A stretch of 64,000 bases of DNA from positions 1 through 64,000 of the forward strand of contig JAJFKI010000081.1 of assembly GCA_021773295.1 (NCBI GenBank), read 5' to 3'. Below, in pieces: positions 1 to 7,879 of this stretch. This DNA comes from Gammaproteobacteria bacterium (GTDB lineage Bacteria; Pseudomonadota; Gammaproteobacteria; UBA1113). Both the position numbers and the translations under genes were made by a program. The notes under the pieces are model-generated. The model made no database searches. It was not told where the DNA came from and worked only from the letters and a program-made list of their open reading frames with translations. The stretch's first letter is position 1, and each line of letters starts with the position of its first letter.

Positions 1-2
1 AT

Positions 3-113
3 ATTTTTCGGCTAAGCGGGTCTATCTAAAACACACTGTAAATACACCCCTTTTGGCTCTTATGCGACATCCCTGTCCTTTATGTTTTACTATCCCCCCG
101 CTCCGCCGAAAAT
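3..113. repeat. Degenerate hairpin repeat, core family shared with 35.2 and 56.9 kb
   Basis: Imperfect inverted arms lie at about 4-32 and 84-113 (both carry TTTTCGGC and AGCGGG blocks). Between them is a core which, read on the minus strand, follows the order of the cores at 35199-35249 and 56957-57008: a short inner stem with a GGGAT-type loop, then GAGCC, then a TTTACNGNGTGTTT block. This is the most decayed of the three copies. It fills most of the space before the first gene; nothing else was seen in positions 1-188. Confidence 0.55.
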
Positions 114-188
114 TCTGCGTCGAGAACTGCGCAATATCCTGTTGGTGGTGTGTGGGGGGAGATAGATTAAGGAATTTAGTTTTAAACG

Positions 189-1439
189 ATGAATGATGAT
201 CTCGATAAACATGGACAAGGTGATACTTGGGCTGCAGGGGCTGAGGGTGTTTATGATCTTGTTGTGGTTGGAGCAGGGATTAGTGGACTTTGTTTTGCTC
301 ATTTTGCTAGGCATGCAGGGTTTTCTACCTTAGTGTTGGAAAAATCTGCTGAGGTTGGCGGATTGATTGAGTCTATTACTGTGGATGAAGAGGATGGCTT
401 TTGCCTGGAGATGGGAGCGCATACTTGTTATAACAGTTATTCAACGTTATTAGAGGTATTAGATGAGTGTGGGGGCTTGGATTTATTGCAGTCACGCTTG
501 AAATTACCTTATCGCTTTTGGCATCGTCAGCGTATTTGCAGTATTGCTTCACGATTACATTTTTTAGAATTACTCTTTAGTATTTGGCGCTTACCGTTTA
601 CGGATAAGGATGATCTCAACTTAAAAGAATTTTATTCCCACGTGCTTGGCGAAGATAATTATCGTGATGTGTTTCATCATGCCTTTTCAGCCGTACTATC
701 ACAAAATGCCGATGGTTATCCGGCAGCTATGCTTTTTAAAAAGCGTCCTCATCATCGCAACAGTGTGATGCGCAAGTTTTCAGCCCGCGGCGGCTTACAA
801 AGCATTCCCCGGGCTATTTCAAAAACCTTAAATATAAAGCACCAAGTTAAAGTAAAAGATATTTTCGCTGAGAATGGTTATATCGTGGCAACTAGTCAAG
901 GCGAAATTAGAACCAAACACATCGCCATAGCCACGGATCATAAGCAAGCCTCAAGCTTACTCAGGCATGTAAATCCTGATGTTGCCGAATTACTCTCAAT
1001 GATCCCAACTGCTTATATAGAAACAGTAGCTGTTGCATTGAAAAAAGAACATTGCCCATTAGAACCGCATGCTGGATTAATTTCAACGGATACTAACTTT
1101 TACTCCTCCGTCTCAAGAGATGTTATTGCGGATAAGTATTATCGAGGCATGACATATCATTATCCTGCGAAACAATTAGGGCAAACATCTAAGCTGAGTG
1201 TTATCTGTGAAAGCTTAAATGTTATGCCAGAAAATATTTTATTTAGTGAAGAAAAGTCTCAATCATTACCAGCACCGATGCACGGCCACGATCTTATCAT
1301 CGACAAAATACACTCTCGTCTACAAAACACATCTTGTTATTTAGTAGGAAATTATTTTAATGGCATTGCCATTGAAGACTGCGTGGTGAGAGCTAAGCAA
1401 GAAAGCTCACGCTTAAAATCAAATCCAAATGGCAAGTAA
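189..1439 (+). CDS. FAD-dependent oxidoreductase, protoporphyrinogen oxidase (HemY)-like
   Basis: A 416-residue flavoprotein of the amine oxidase/HemY family. The FAD-binding Rossmann motif VVGAGISGLCFA is at about residues 26-37, followed by LEKSAEVGG, the usual second dinucleotide-binding segment. The C-terminal GNYFNGIAIEDCV matches the FAD-closing motif of HemY-type protoporphyrinogen oxidases, which form the last intermediate before ferrochelatase in heme synthesis. About 20 polar residues precede the Rossmann fold, so a later start is possible, but the ATG at 189 is the first in frame. An AAGGA lies about 15 bases upstream, a long spacing. The 3' end overlaps the convergent zinc transporter gene by 21 bases. 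No heme genes are adjacent, so a carotenoid or other amine oxidase role cannot be excluded. Confidence 0.7.
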   Translation: MNDDLDKHGQGDTWAAGAEGVYDLVVVGAGISGLCFAHFARHAGFSTLVLEKSAEVGGLIESITVDEEDGFCLEMGAHTCYNSYSTLLEVLDECGGLDLLQSRLKLPYRFWHRQRICSIASRLHFLELLFSIWRLPFTDKDDLNLKEFYSHVLGEDNYRDVFHHAFSAVLSQNADGYPAAMLFKKRPHHRNSVMRKFSARGGLQSIPRAISKTLNIKHQVKVKDIFAENGYIVATSQGEIRTKHIAIATDHKQASSLLRHVNPDVAELLSMIPTAYIETVAVALKKEHCPLEPHAGLISTDTNFYSSVSRDVIADKYYRGMTYHYPAKQLGQTSKLSVICESLNVMPENILFSEEKSQSLPAPMHGHDLIIDKIHSRLQNTSCYLVGNYFNGIAIEDCVVRAKQESSRLKSNPNGK

Positions 1440-2153
1440 CGCCATCACAGCTGCGCCCGAAAAACAAAAAGCTACCTTTCCCCAAAAAATACCGCTGTTA
1501 TCCTTTAGCCAACTGCCTAAATACTCAAACAGAGCAATATAGATAAACGTGCCTGCGGCGGCGGCATTGAAAATCGCTTCAACCAAAATGGCCTTTTGTT
1601 GTAACGCATGTAGTAAAGTGCTACCCGCAGCAATACCAAGAGGTGTCATTAATGAAAATATAATTAAAATAAAATGGCAGTGCCTTTTTTGGTAATTATT
1701 TTTCACTAAATGCATCATCAATGCAAAACTTGCCACCATTTTATGACTAATAATGGCCATGAATAAAATCATCATGGTATTCACTTGGGTGGACAGACCC
1801 ATACTCACACCGGCAATTAATGAATGCAAGCTCAACATGATGGTGATGGTTAAACCCGATATTAGATTATGTTTATCATCACTCTCTAAGCGTCTCTGGT
1901 TGGCACGTGACGTTAATAGCATTAAAAATATTGTCAGCACGCAAACCGTAAAGGACCATGGATAAGGATGCTGGCTAACCGTTTCAAAATTCTGTGTAGC
2001 ATCTGGCAATAAATGAAAAAATGCAGCACCTAGGAAAACGCCTGTGGCAAAGCCCATGCTTTTGACTAAATTAAATCGATGGGATAAATAGAGCGTATAT
2101 AAGCCTGTGCCATAAGTTAAAAAGAGAATTATCAAGGTTAATGTGATTTTCAT
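1419..2153 (-). CDS. ZIP family divalent metal transporter
   Basis: A 244-residue polytopic inner membrane protein with about eight hydrophobic segments. The start carries a transmembrane helix followed by TGVFLGAAFFHLLPDA, a helix with the HLLPD motif typical of ZIP (SLC39) transporters. A central SLHSLIAGVSMGL helix matches the conserved metal-binding transmembrane helix IV (HSxxxGxxxG), and ISHKM fits helix V. ZIP proteins import zinc, iron or manganese into the cytoplasm. It converges on the HemY-like gene with a 21-base 3' overlap. Start ATG at 2153. Substrate cannot be told from sequence. Confidence 0.8.
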   Translation of the reverse strand: MKITLTLIILFLTYGTGLYTLYLSHRFNLVKSMGFATGVFLGAAFFHLLPDATQNFETVSQHPYPWSFTVCVLTIFLMLLTSRANQRRLESDDKHNLISGLTITIMLSLHSLIAGVSMGLSTQVNTMMILFMAIISHKMVASFALMMHLVKNNYQKRHCHFILIIFSLMTPLGIAAGSTLLHALQQKAILVEAIFNAAAAGTFIYIALFEYLGSWLKDNSGIFWGKVAFCFSGAAVMALLAIWI

Positions 2154-2186
2154 TGGATGAATTTTCCAGTTTGAGTCACAGGAGTA

Positions 2187-2294
2187 TATAGCACTTCCAC
2201 TTTAAAATCCCATGAATAGACGACGTTATTTTTTGTCTAGCTGGGCGAAAAATAACGTCGTCTATTCATGGGATTTTAAAGTGGAAGTGCTATA
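2187..2294. repeat. Long perfect inverted repeat (47-bp arms, 14-base loop)
   Basis: Arms 2187-2233 and 2248-2294 are exact reverse complements with loop 2234-2247. It lies between the divergent zinc transporter and outer membrane protein genes, directly in the promoter region of the latter. The stem is far longer than a terminator and carries no T-run. It resembles the other hairpin repeats in this window in size, but its short loop shows no shared core. Confidence 0.9.
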
Positions 2295-2373
2295 CACCAC
2301 TAAAAAAACATTAGACAATCGCCAGCTATCTTATTAAGATACCCAAAATTCTATCTATCTATGCAGGGACGTC

Positions 2374-4386
2374 ATGTTATTAAAAAAATCGATTATTGCA
2401 TTATTAGTGTCCACTATTGTGATCGTAGTAACCAGCACCGTTGCATTTGCTGGCACTTACTCAAAAGGCATAGAAGAAGTCCCATTACCCACAACCCCTG
2501 AAATTCCCGGTGGATTTACCTATGGCGCTTCATTTTTATTCTTACAGCCAAGTTTGGCTGATGGCGATAATGAATATGGATCACTGATTACATTGACACC
2601 AACACCACCGACCCTCAGAGCACGCTTACAAAAAGTAGAGCCGAACTACCAAGCAGCGATGGAATTACGCTTTGGCTATCAATTTGCGAATAGCCACAGC
2701 GATGTTAATTTTATCTTCTCGACGTTTAATCACAGTTATAACGATTCCCAGAACATTTCTACGCCCAATCAAATTATTCAAAATTATTTAGGTGATAGTT
2801 TTATGCATGCCAGAGCCAGGACTAGCATTAACTTTCAGCAATATGATTTAAATTATGGCCATTCTTTTGATTTATTTAATCAGCTCTATTTGCATCCAAC
2901 GCTAGGGCTTAGATTCATTGAGCTCGACCGTGACTTTCGTTCAAGCTATCAAGCTTCAACACTGAACCCATTATTGTCTGCTAATTTAGTAGGAGATCTT
3001 AGCAGTGATTATAACGGTATTGGTCCAGTAGCAGGCGTTAATTTTAATTACCCTTTATTTGGTGCTTTTAGCTTAAGCGGTGCGGCGCAAGGTAGTCTCT
3101 TGAATGGCCACTTATCCTATAACACGAAGAGTCATTACCACTTAGGCAATACCATAACGCCTTACATCGCTAAAAAGCGTGAGTCTCGCCACTTAGTCGC
3201 CATTCTAAATACAACGATGGCATTACGTTATACGCACCCTTTCGAAAATAAATCCTATGCGCTTATCACTGAATTAGGTTATCAAATCAGTAATTATGGT
3301 AACGCGATTGGTCGATTAAATCCGTTGAATGGTTTTGCCAATAATCCTGCTGGCACAAATCCACCTCCTCAAAGCACCACGGCTTCACTGGGCTTCAATG
3401 GTCCCTTTATTCGCGTGGCCTTAGAACAAATGCCGCAATTTACCTTCCCAAGTGTGGCTTCAACGCAAACAAACACCCGCTATGTTGCGCCTGGATTTAT
3501 TGTTGCAATGACAAATATCTGGCAACGGCCTTGGGCACCCATCACTGACTTGGGCTATGCGACTGTGCACAATCAATTTTTTACACCCGCCTTTAAGGTA
3601 CGTCCTAGAACAGTCTATGACTGGGCCGGGCGCGGTACCTTAGGATATGTGCTGGGCTCTAGTGAAACGGATATTCAAGTGGATTACACGCAATTTGATA
3701 CTCAAAAGCGTGATCGTGTTTATACAGGCTTCCCTGCCAATCTTACTAGTGTCAGTGCCAGTGGCCCTGCGGGTGTTTACTTTGCGCAAGCAACCTCATT
3801 TGTTCAATACCACACAAAACAAATCGATCTTATCTTGGGTAAATATCGCAACTTTAAAGGTAAAACCTTTCATGCCTTTGCCGGTATTAGAGGGGCCGAT
3901 ATTGTCCGCAAGCAAAATAAAGCCTATAGCGGCGGTCAGCCTCCTACCGTCTCTGCTGAAAAGTTCCCGCGTTTAACAAGCGAATTTACGGGTGTAGGCC
4001 CATTATTTGGAATTGATGGCGTGTTTGATCTTTACAGAAGCATTAGTTTTGTTGCCGGAGCCCGCTTCGCCGCGTTAGTCGGTGATAATAATGCAACCTT
4101 GAAACAATCAGAAGTGAGCAGTACTGGTATTGTGCAATTTAATCACTTAACCTCAGGAAGCCAACGTTATGTTGTACCCGCAGGTGATATTAAACTCGGT
4201 TTACGTTTATATTTCCCATTTGCAAATGACAGAACAACCTTTAACGTAGAGGGTGGTTTCCAAGCAAGCGGATATTATCGTGCCATCAATTTGTTATATC
4301 CCACATTCCGCACTGGGCTAGAACAGTCAACGACAACCATTTCCTTCTCCGGGCCTTATCTCTTATTATCGTTTACAGGGGTTTAA
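2374..4386 (+). CDS. Legionella-type major outer membrane protein, two tandem barrel domains
   Basis: A 670-residue outer membrane protein with a signal peptide (about 26 residues, ending AFA). It resembles the Lpg1974/Legionella_OMP pore family, whose members are normally near 300 residues. The N-terminal half (about 45-345) has GASFLFLQPS near its start and ends GFNGPFIRVALE. The C-terminal half (about 365-670) repeats the pattern, starting YVAPGFIVAMTNIWQ and ending ISFSGPYLLLSFTGV. Equivalent inner segments also align: FGYQFANSHSDVNF with LGYVLGSSETDIQV, and YNGIGPVAGVNF with FTGVGPLFGIDG. It therefore looks like an internal duplication giving two barrels or one very large one. It probably acts as a porin or adhesin. 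The upstream region holds a 108-bp hairpin. The gene ends 5 bases before the convergent dapB. Confidence 0.75.
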   Translation: MLLKKSIIALLVSTIVIVVTSTVAFAGTYSKGIEEVPLPTTPEIPGGFTYGASFLFLQPSLADGDNEYGSLITLTPTPPTLRARLQKVEPNYQAAMELRFGYQFANSHSDVNFIFSTFNHSYNDSQNISTPNQIIQNYLGDSFMHARARTSINFQQYDLNYGHSFDLFNQLYLHPTLGLRFIELDRDFRSSYQASTLNPLLSANLVGDLSSDYNGIGPVAGVNFNYPLFGAFSLSGAAQGSLLNGHLSYNTKSHYHLGNTITPYIAKKRESRHLVAILNTTMALRYTHPFENKSYALITELGYQISNYGNAIGRLNPLNGFANNPAGTNPPPQSTTASLGFNGPFIRVALEQMPQFTFPSVASTQTNTRYVAPGFIVAMTNIWQRPWAPITDLGYATVHNQFFTPAFKVRPRTVYDWAGRGTLGYVLGSSETDIQVDYTQFDTQKRDRVYTGFPANLTSVSASGPAGVYFAQATSFVQYHTKQIDLILGKYRNFKGKTFHAFAGIRGADIVRKQNKAYSGGQPPTVSAEKFPRLTSEFTGVGPLFGIDGVFDLYRSISFVAGARFAALVGDNNATLKQSEVSSTGIVQFNHLTSGSQRYVVPAGDIKLGLRLYFPFANDRTTFNVEGGFQASGYYRAINLLYPTFRTGLEQSTTTISFSGPYLLLSFTGV

Positions 4387-4391
4387 AAGAG

Positions 4392-5123
4392 TTAGTCTAA
4401 TAAATGCTCCAGTCCATAGACGAGTTCTTTTAGCGCCATCACCTTTTTGCAGGAAAAACAGATCCCAGGCATGAAAGCACTGCGGTTAATGCAGTCACTG
4501 CGGATAGATAAGGTTTCGCCGAGGCCACCGAAGAGAACTTCTTGATGAGCCACTAAGCCTGGAAGGCGAATGGAGTGGATGTGGACATCTTGGTGATTAG
4601 CGCCGCGGGCGCCGGCTAAGGTTTCGGTTTCTTGTTTGGCTTTTGGTCTTTCATTAAAGCCAGCATCAATCATTTGTGCGGTTTTTAATGCTGTACCTGA
4701 AGGCGCATCGACTTTTTTATCGTGATGTAGCTCAATGATTTCTACATCAGGATAAAAACGCGCCGCTTCTTTGGCAAACTTCATCATTAACACCGCACCG
4801 ATAGAAAAATTTGGGGCAATGACACCGCCTATTTGATTTTGCTGAGCGATAGCTTGTAATTCTTCGATTTGTTGCGGCTGTAATCCTGAAGTGCCAATCA
4901 CTGGTCTGGCGCCTGTATTTAGAATTGCCATGGCGTTATCAAACACCGCTGTTGGTATTGTTAAATCTACAACAACATCAGCACCTGTGTCTTGGATAGT
5001 TGCAGTTAAATCGTCGTTTTTAGTGAGCGCAGCAACTAAGCTCAGCCCTGCTTCTTGTTCAACGGCGTTGACCGCCTCACTGCCCATGCGACCTTTAGCG
5101 CCATTAATGATGACTTTTATCAT
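4392..5123 (-). CDS. dapB: 4-hydroxy-tetrahydrodipicolinate reductase DapB
   Basis: NAD(P)H-dependent reductase of the lysine/diaminopimelate pathway, supplying peptidoglycan precursor. The N-terminal NGAKGRMG nucleotide-binding motif (residues 7-14) and the catalytic/substrate motif ELHHDKKVDAPSGTA (about 130-144, with the catalytic His and Lys) are both intact, as is the IGTSG segment. At 243 residues it is shorter than the E. coli enzyme (273), but the family range includes this. Its ATG overlaps the stop of slt (ATGA), so the two genes are translationally coupled. Both serve cell-wall metabolism. Confidence 0.95.
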   Translation of the reverse strand: MIKVIINGAKGRMGSEAVNAVEQEAGLSLVAALTKNDDLTATIQDTGADVVVDLTIPTAVFDNAMAILNTGARPVIGTSGLQPQQIEELQAIAQQNQIGGVIAPNFSIGAVLMMKFAKEAARFYPDVEIIELHHDKKVDAPSGTALKTAQMIDAGFNERPKAKQETETLAGARGANHQDVHIHSIRLPGLVAHQEVLFGGLGETLSIRSDCINRSAFMPGICFSCKKVMALKELVYGLEHLLD

Positions 5124-7060
5124 GAATTAATACCTTTCAAATAATTATCTAAGTTAGGATCATGCCCTAGCATTTCCTGATAGATGGCAATATAAGTTAG
5201 GACATTTTTAACATAATTCCTGGTTTCATGCCAAGGAATTAATTCTACCCATAGATCGACGGGAATGGTTTTTTTAGGCAGCCATTTTTTAATACGATGT
5301 GGGCCAGCATTATAAGAGGCGATGGTGAGTACAGGGTGGGTATAGTGTTCTTTGAATAAGTGCGCTATATAAAAACTGCCTAAATGAATATTGATGTGTG
5401 GTTGGTTTAATTGCTTTTTATAATCATCTGGCAAGCCTGCTTTATCAATCATATTTTTTGCCGTATAGGGCATTAATTGCATCAAGCCTCGTGCGCCAGC
5501 AGGGGACTTCGCAGCGGGATAAAATAAACTTTCTTGGCGAATGATGGCGAAAATCATGGCAGGTTCTAATTGAAATTTATCGCTTTTGTCTTCAACATCA
5601 TTCCTATATAACAGAGGAAAGCGTAAACTAAGATCATCACGCAAACGCGTCTTAGTACTCGTCTTCAAAGACACTAAATCCCAGCCCCACTCTTTAGCAA
5701 GCTTCGCCGCTACATAGCGTTGTTTATCATTAAAGATTGCTATTGCCATCCACCAAGTGGCATTACCATTTATAAAATCTCCTGCTGCATAATACTCTTG
5801 TGCTTTTTGGACTAAAGGATGTATAACAACCCATTGCTTTTCTTGCTCAGTGATAACGAGCGTTTTATGATGTGTTTTTGGATTCTCTTCTAACCGCTCT
5901 GCCGCTAAAAAGCCATAATAATTTCGTTGCTGCACCAGTCCTTGATAGATTTTTTTCGCTTGTTCTTTATTATCTGTATGTTCCAACGCCCTGGCATACC
6001 AATACCGCCAAATTGGTTTGTCTTGATAAGGTGCCGGAATTTTTTCGATAATGCTTTTTACTTTGTCCCAATTTTTAATAGCAAGTTCATAACGAATATG
6101 CCAAAACATCATTTTATCATCAAAATAATGGTAATCTATTTTCGCTAACCATGTTTTAGCTTTTTTCGGGTGGCGTTTAATCAGCGTATGGCTGAGCGAT
6201 TTAATAATTTCTAGTTTTTGTGGCAAAGTAAATTCGTATTTTTCATCAAACTTATTCCAATGACGGGTGACTTGATTTGGCTGTCTCTTCGACCAATGAA
6301 TTAAACCATGCGTCACCATGTCGTGATGCTTCTTGGTTTTCATCCCTGACTTTAATTGCTTTTTCACTAGGACAGGCTTTTTATGGATCTTGACCCAGAG
6401 CTTTGCTGTTTTTGCTTCTTTTTTCGGTAAACGTTTTGCTAAATAATTTGCTAACTTTGTGTTATTAGCATCTAGGGCTAATTTAAACCGTTGCCAAATT
6501 TGATCCTTGCTCACAATGCCTTGTTGAATCCAATGATCAAAAATCGGGTTGCAAAGGTTGGGCGCTGATGCCGATTTTAACCACAAGGATGCTTGGTAAG
6601 TATTTAAAGGCACAACATCACCGAGTTGTTGTTTAGCTAAAACATACTGGCAACGCTCAGTATCATTGGCTTGTGCTTGACGATAGTATTTCACATAGCT
6701 ATGCCATTGTTGATGCTGCGCTAATTCTGTTAGCACCAGCCGACGTAATTTCTTCTCTTGTAAACTGCCTTGGTATTTTGATAAAAAATCATCGATTTTT
6801 GTTAATGGCGTCGTGGTTAATTGTTTGCGAATAGCTTGGTACTGTAATTCTGGGTATAAGGGGTAGGAAACTAATTGACGCGACAAATCATTAAAGCGCG
6901 GCCAATCCTTATCTTCAATAGCCTTCAAGGCTGCCTGGTATAACACCCGCGGTTGAATCTGAGGAGCTTTGATAATTTTTGAATCAGGCACACCACTATC
7001 GTACATTTTATATAAAATGATAAACGCAATAATGATGATTAGCCCCAGCCAGCGTGGCAT
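5120..7060 (-). CDS. slt: Soluble lytic murein transglycosylase
   Basis: Periplasmic or membrane-anchored enzyme that cleaves the MurNAc-GlcNAc bond of peptidoglycan, forming anhydromuropeptides. An N-terminal membrane helix (LGLIIIIAFIILY) is followed by a long alpha-helical superhelix region and a C-terminal lysozyme-like SLT domain (about 490-640). That domain contains the catalytic-Glu motif IRQESLFYPAAKSPAGARG, then GLMQLMP and a YNAGPHR motif. I chose ATG 7060 because GAGGGG lies 8 bases upstream; in-frame alternatives reach 7090. The anchored N-terminus differs from the cleaved signal of E. coli Slt70. Overlaps dapB by ATGA. Confidence 0.9.
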   Translation of the reverse strand: MPRWLGLIIIIAFIILYKMYDSGVPDSKIIKAPQIQPRVLYQAALKAIEDKDWPRFNDLSRQLVSYPLYPELQYQAIRKQLTTTPLTKIDDFLSKYQGSLQEKKLRRLVLTELAQHQQWHSYVKYYRQAQANDTERCQYVLAKQQLGDVVPLNTYQASLWLKSASAPNLCNPIFDHWIQQGIVSKDQIWQRFKLALDANNTKLANYLAKRLPKKEAKTAKLWVKIHKKPVLVKKQLKSGMKTKKHHDMVTHGLIHWSKRQPNQVTRHWNKFDEKYEFTLPQKLEIIKSLSHTLIKRHPKKAKTWLAKIDYHYFDDKMMFWHIRYELAIKNWDKVKSIIEKIPAPYQDKPIWRYWYARALEHTDNKEQAKKIYQGLVQQRNYYGFLAAERLEENPKTHHKTLVITEQEKQWVVIHPLVQKAQEYYAAGDFINGNATWWMAIAIFNDKQRYVAAKLAKEWGWDLVSLKTSTKTRLRDDLSLRFPLLYRNDVEDKSDKFQLEPAMIFAIIRQESLFYPAAKSPAGARGLMQLMPYTAKNMIDKAGLPDDYKKQLNQPHINIHLGSFYIAHLFKEHYTHPVLTIASYNAGPHRIKKWLPKKTIPVDLWVELIPWHETRNYVKNVLTYIAIYQEMLGHDPNLDNYLKGINS

Positions 7061-7222
7061 ATCTGCATCCCCTCTCTGATTCATCCCCAATAGCCTTAAT
7101 TATAGTCATGAAATCTCATAGTATTTAGATTTGAAGTCTTCTTATCTATTTATCGACGATTTACACTGCATATTTACATCTAAAATTATCAGCCATAATT
7201 AGGTATCAAATTGTTTGTGCGA

Positions 7223-7248
7223 AATGTCTCAAATGCGTGTGAGACATT
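7223..7248. promoter_or_regulatory. 9-bp inverted repeat, possible operator
   Basis: AATGTCTCA and TGAGACATT are exact inverted copies separated by 8 bases. The site lies between slt (leftward) and the candidate CsrA-binding RNA (rightward). Its right half runs into TGTGAGACATTCTC, which loosely resembles GacA/UvrY-type upstream sites. The bound factor is unknown. Confidence 0.35.
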
Positions 7249-7401
7249 CTCTAAATTATCTCATAACTATGTCGAATACATCCTCGCAACCTATTGTTTA
7301 ATAAGCTTTTTTATTTTAAGTAAGTAAAAGTAATGTCTGATTTTATAGCCCGCCTCTTTACACCTACTTGTAGACTGTTTTTTTTCTGTTAATATTGAAA
7401 T

Positions 7402-7700
7402 CCTTAATTCAGGAAGAATTATAACTGTCAAGGATTGACGCCCCCTCTGGGGTAAGTACCTCTTCATACGTCAAAGGTGTGATTTTGCTTAGGTACAACG
7501 AACGGATGTCGGCAATTAGCTGACAAGGAGGCAGCTAACAAGGTTAACCTTCTTAGCACTAGGCTTCACAACTGTATGCTTGGCTGGAGTAACCTTATTT
7601 ATACTTAGGAAACATTAGCTAACCTCCTCCAGGACGAGATGGTGTATAATAATACACGGATTGTTTAAGCCCCAGCGAACCCCCTTGCTGGGGCTTTTTA
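7402..7700 (+). ncRNA. Candidate CsrA-titrating small RNA (CsrB/RsmZ-like)
   Basis: A 789-base gap between slt and the DUF255 gene holds a structured, non-coding stretch. A possible promoter is TTGTAG (7368-7373), a 16-base spacer and TAATAT (7390-7395). A clear intrinsic terminator closes it at 7668-7699. The interval has at least six AGGA/ACGGA motifs, the CsrA recognition core. Two sit in hairpin loops: GTCA-AGGAT-TGAC (7427-7439) and TTAGCTG-ACAAGGAGG-CAGCTAA (7516-7538, 7-bp stem). This is the pattern of RNAs that sequester CsrA/RsmA. It lacks the conserved elements of RNase P RNA, tmRNA, SRP RNA and 6S RNA. The 5' end is inferred. At about 300 nt it is nearer CsrB in length than RsmY. 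Confidence 0.5.
7668..7700 (+). terminator. Intrinsic terminator of the candidate RNA
   Basis: A perfect 9-bp stem AGCCCCAGC (7668-7676) / GCTGGGGCT (7687-7695) with a 10-base loop is followed by TTTTA. Orientation fits a rightward transcript ending here; there is no rightward protein gene upstream. Confidence 0.8.
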
Positions 7701-7749
7701 GTATCCAACAAGTTAATTCAAAAAATACATACACCCTGAGAATTTTCAG

Positions 7750-7847
7750 CTTTGAGTCAATCTCGCATTTTAATTCACAAAAAATAGCGGAGTTTGCATC
7801 TGTAAATGAGCACATTTTTTGTGAATTAAAATGCGAGATTGGCCAAA
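7750..7847. repeat. Long hairpin repeat, 28-bp perfect arms
   Basis: Arms 7758-7785 and 7814-7841 are exact reverse complements, extended by a CTTTG/CAAAG pair outside. The 28-base loop begins AGCGGAG and ends GAGC, similar in order to the loop of the hairpin at 43.3 kb (AGCGCAG ... GAGC). It lies downstream of the RNA terminator, just past the 3' end of the leftward DUF255 gene. Confidence 0.85.
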
Positions 7848-7879
7848 GATGGAAATTCCTAGAAAAAGGTGAGGAGCTA

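Noticed and set aside
90-314. Leftward 74-codon frame over the start of the HemY-like gene
   Set aside because: It lies antisense to a clear Rossmann-fold start and across a hairpin repeat; no protein-like features.
7402-7700. RNase P RNA, 6S RNA, tmRNA or SRP RNA as identity of the structured gap
   Set aside because: None of the conserved sequence blocks of those RNAs is present, whereas GGA hairpin loops are.
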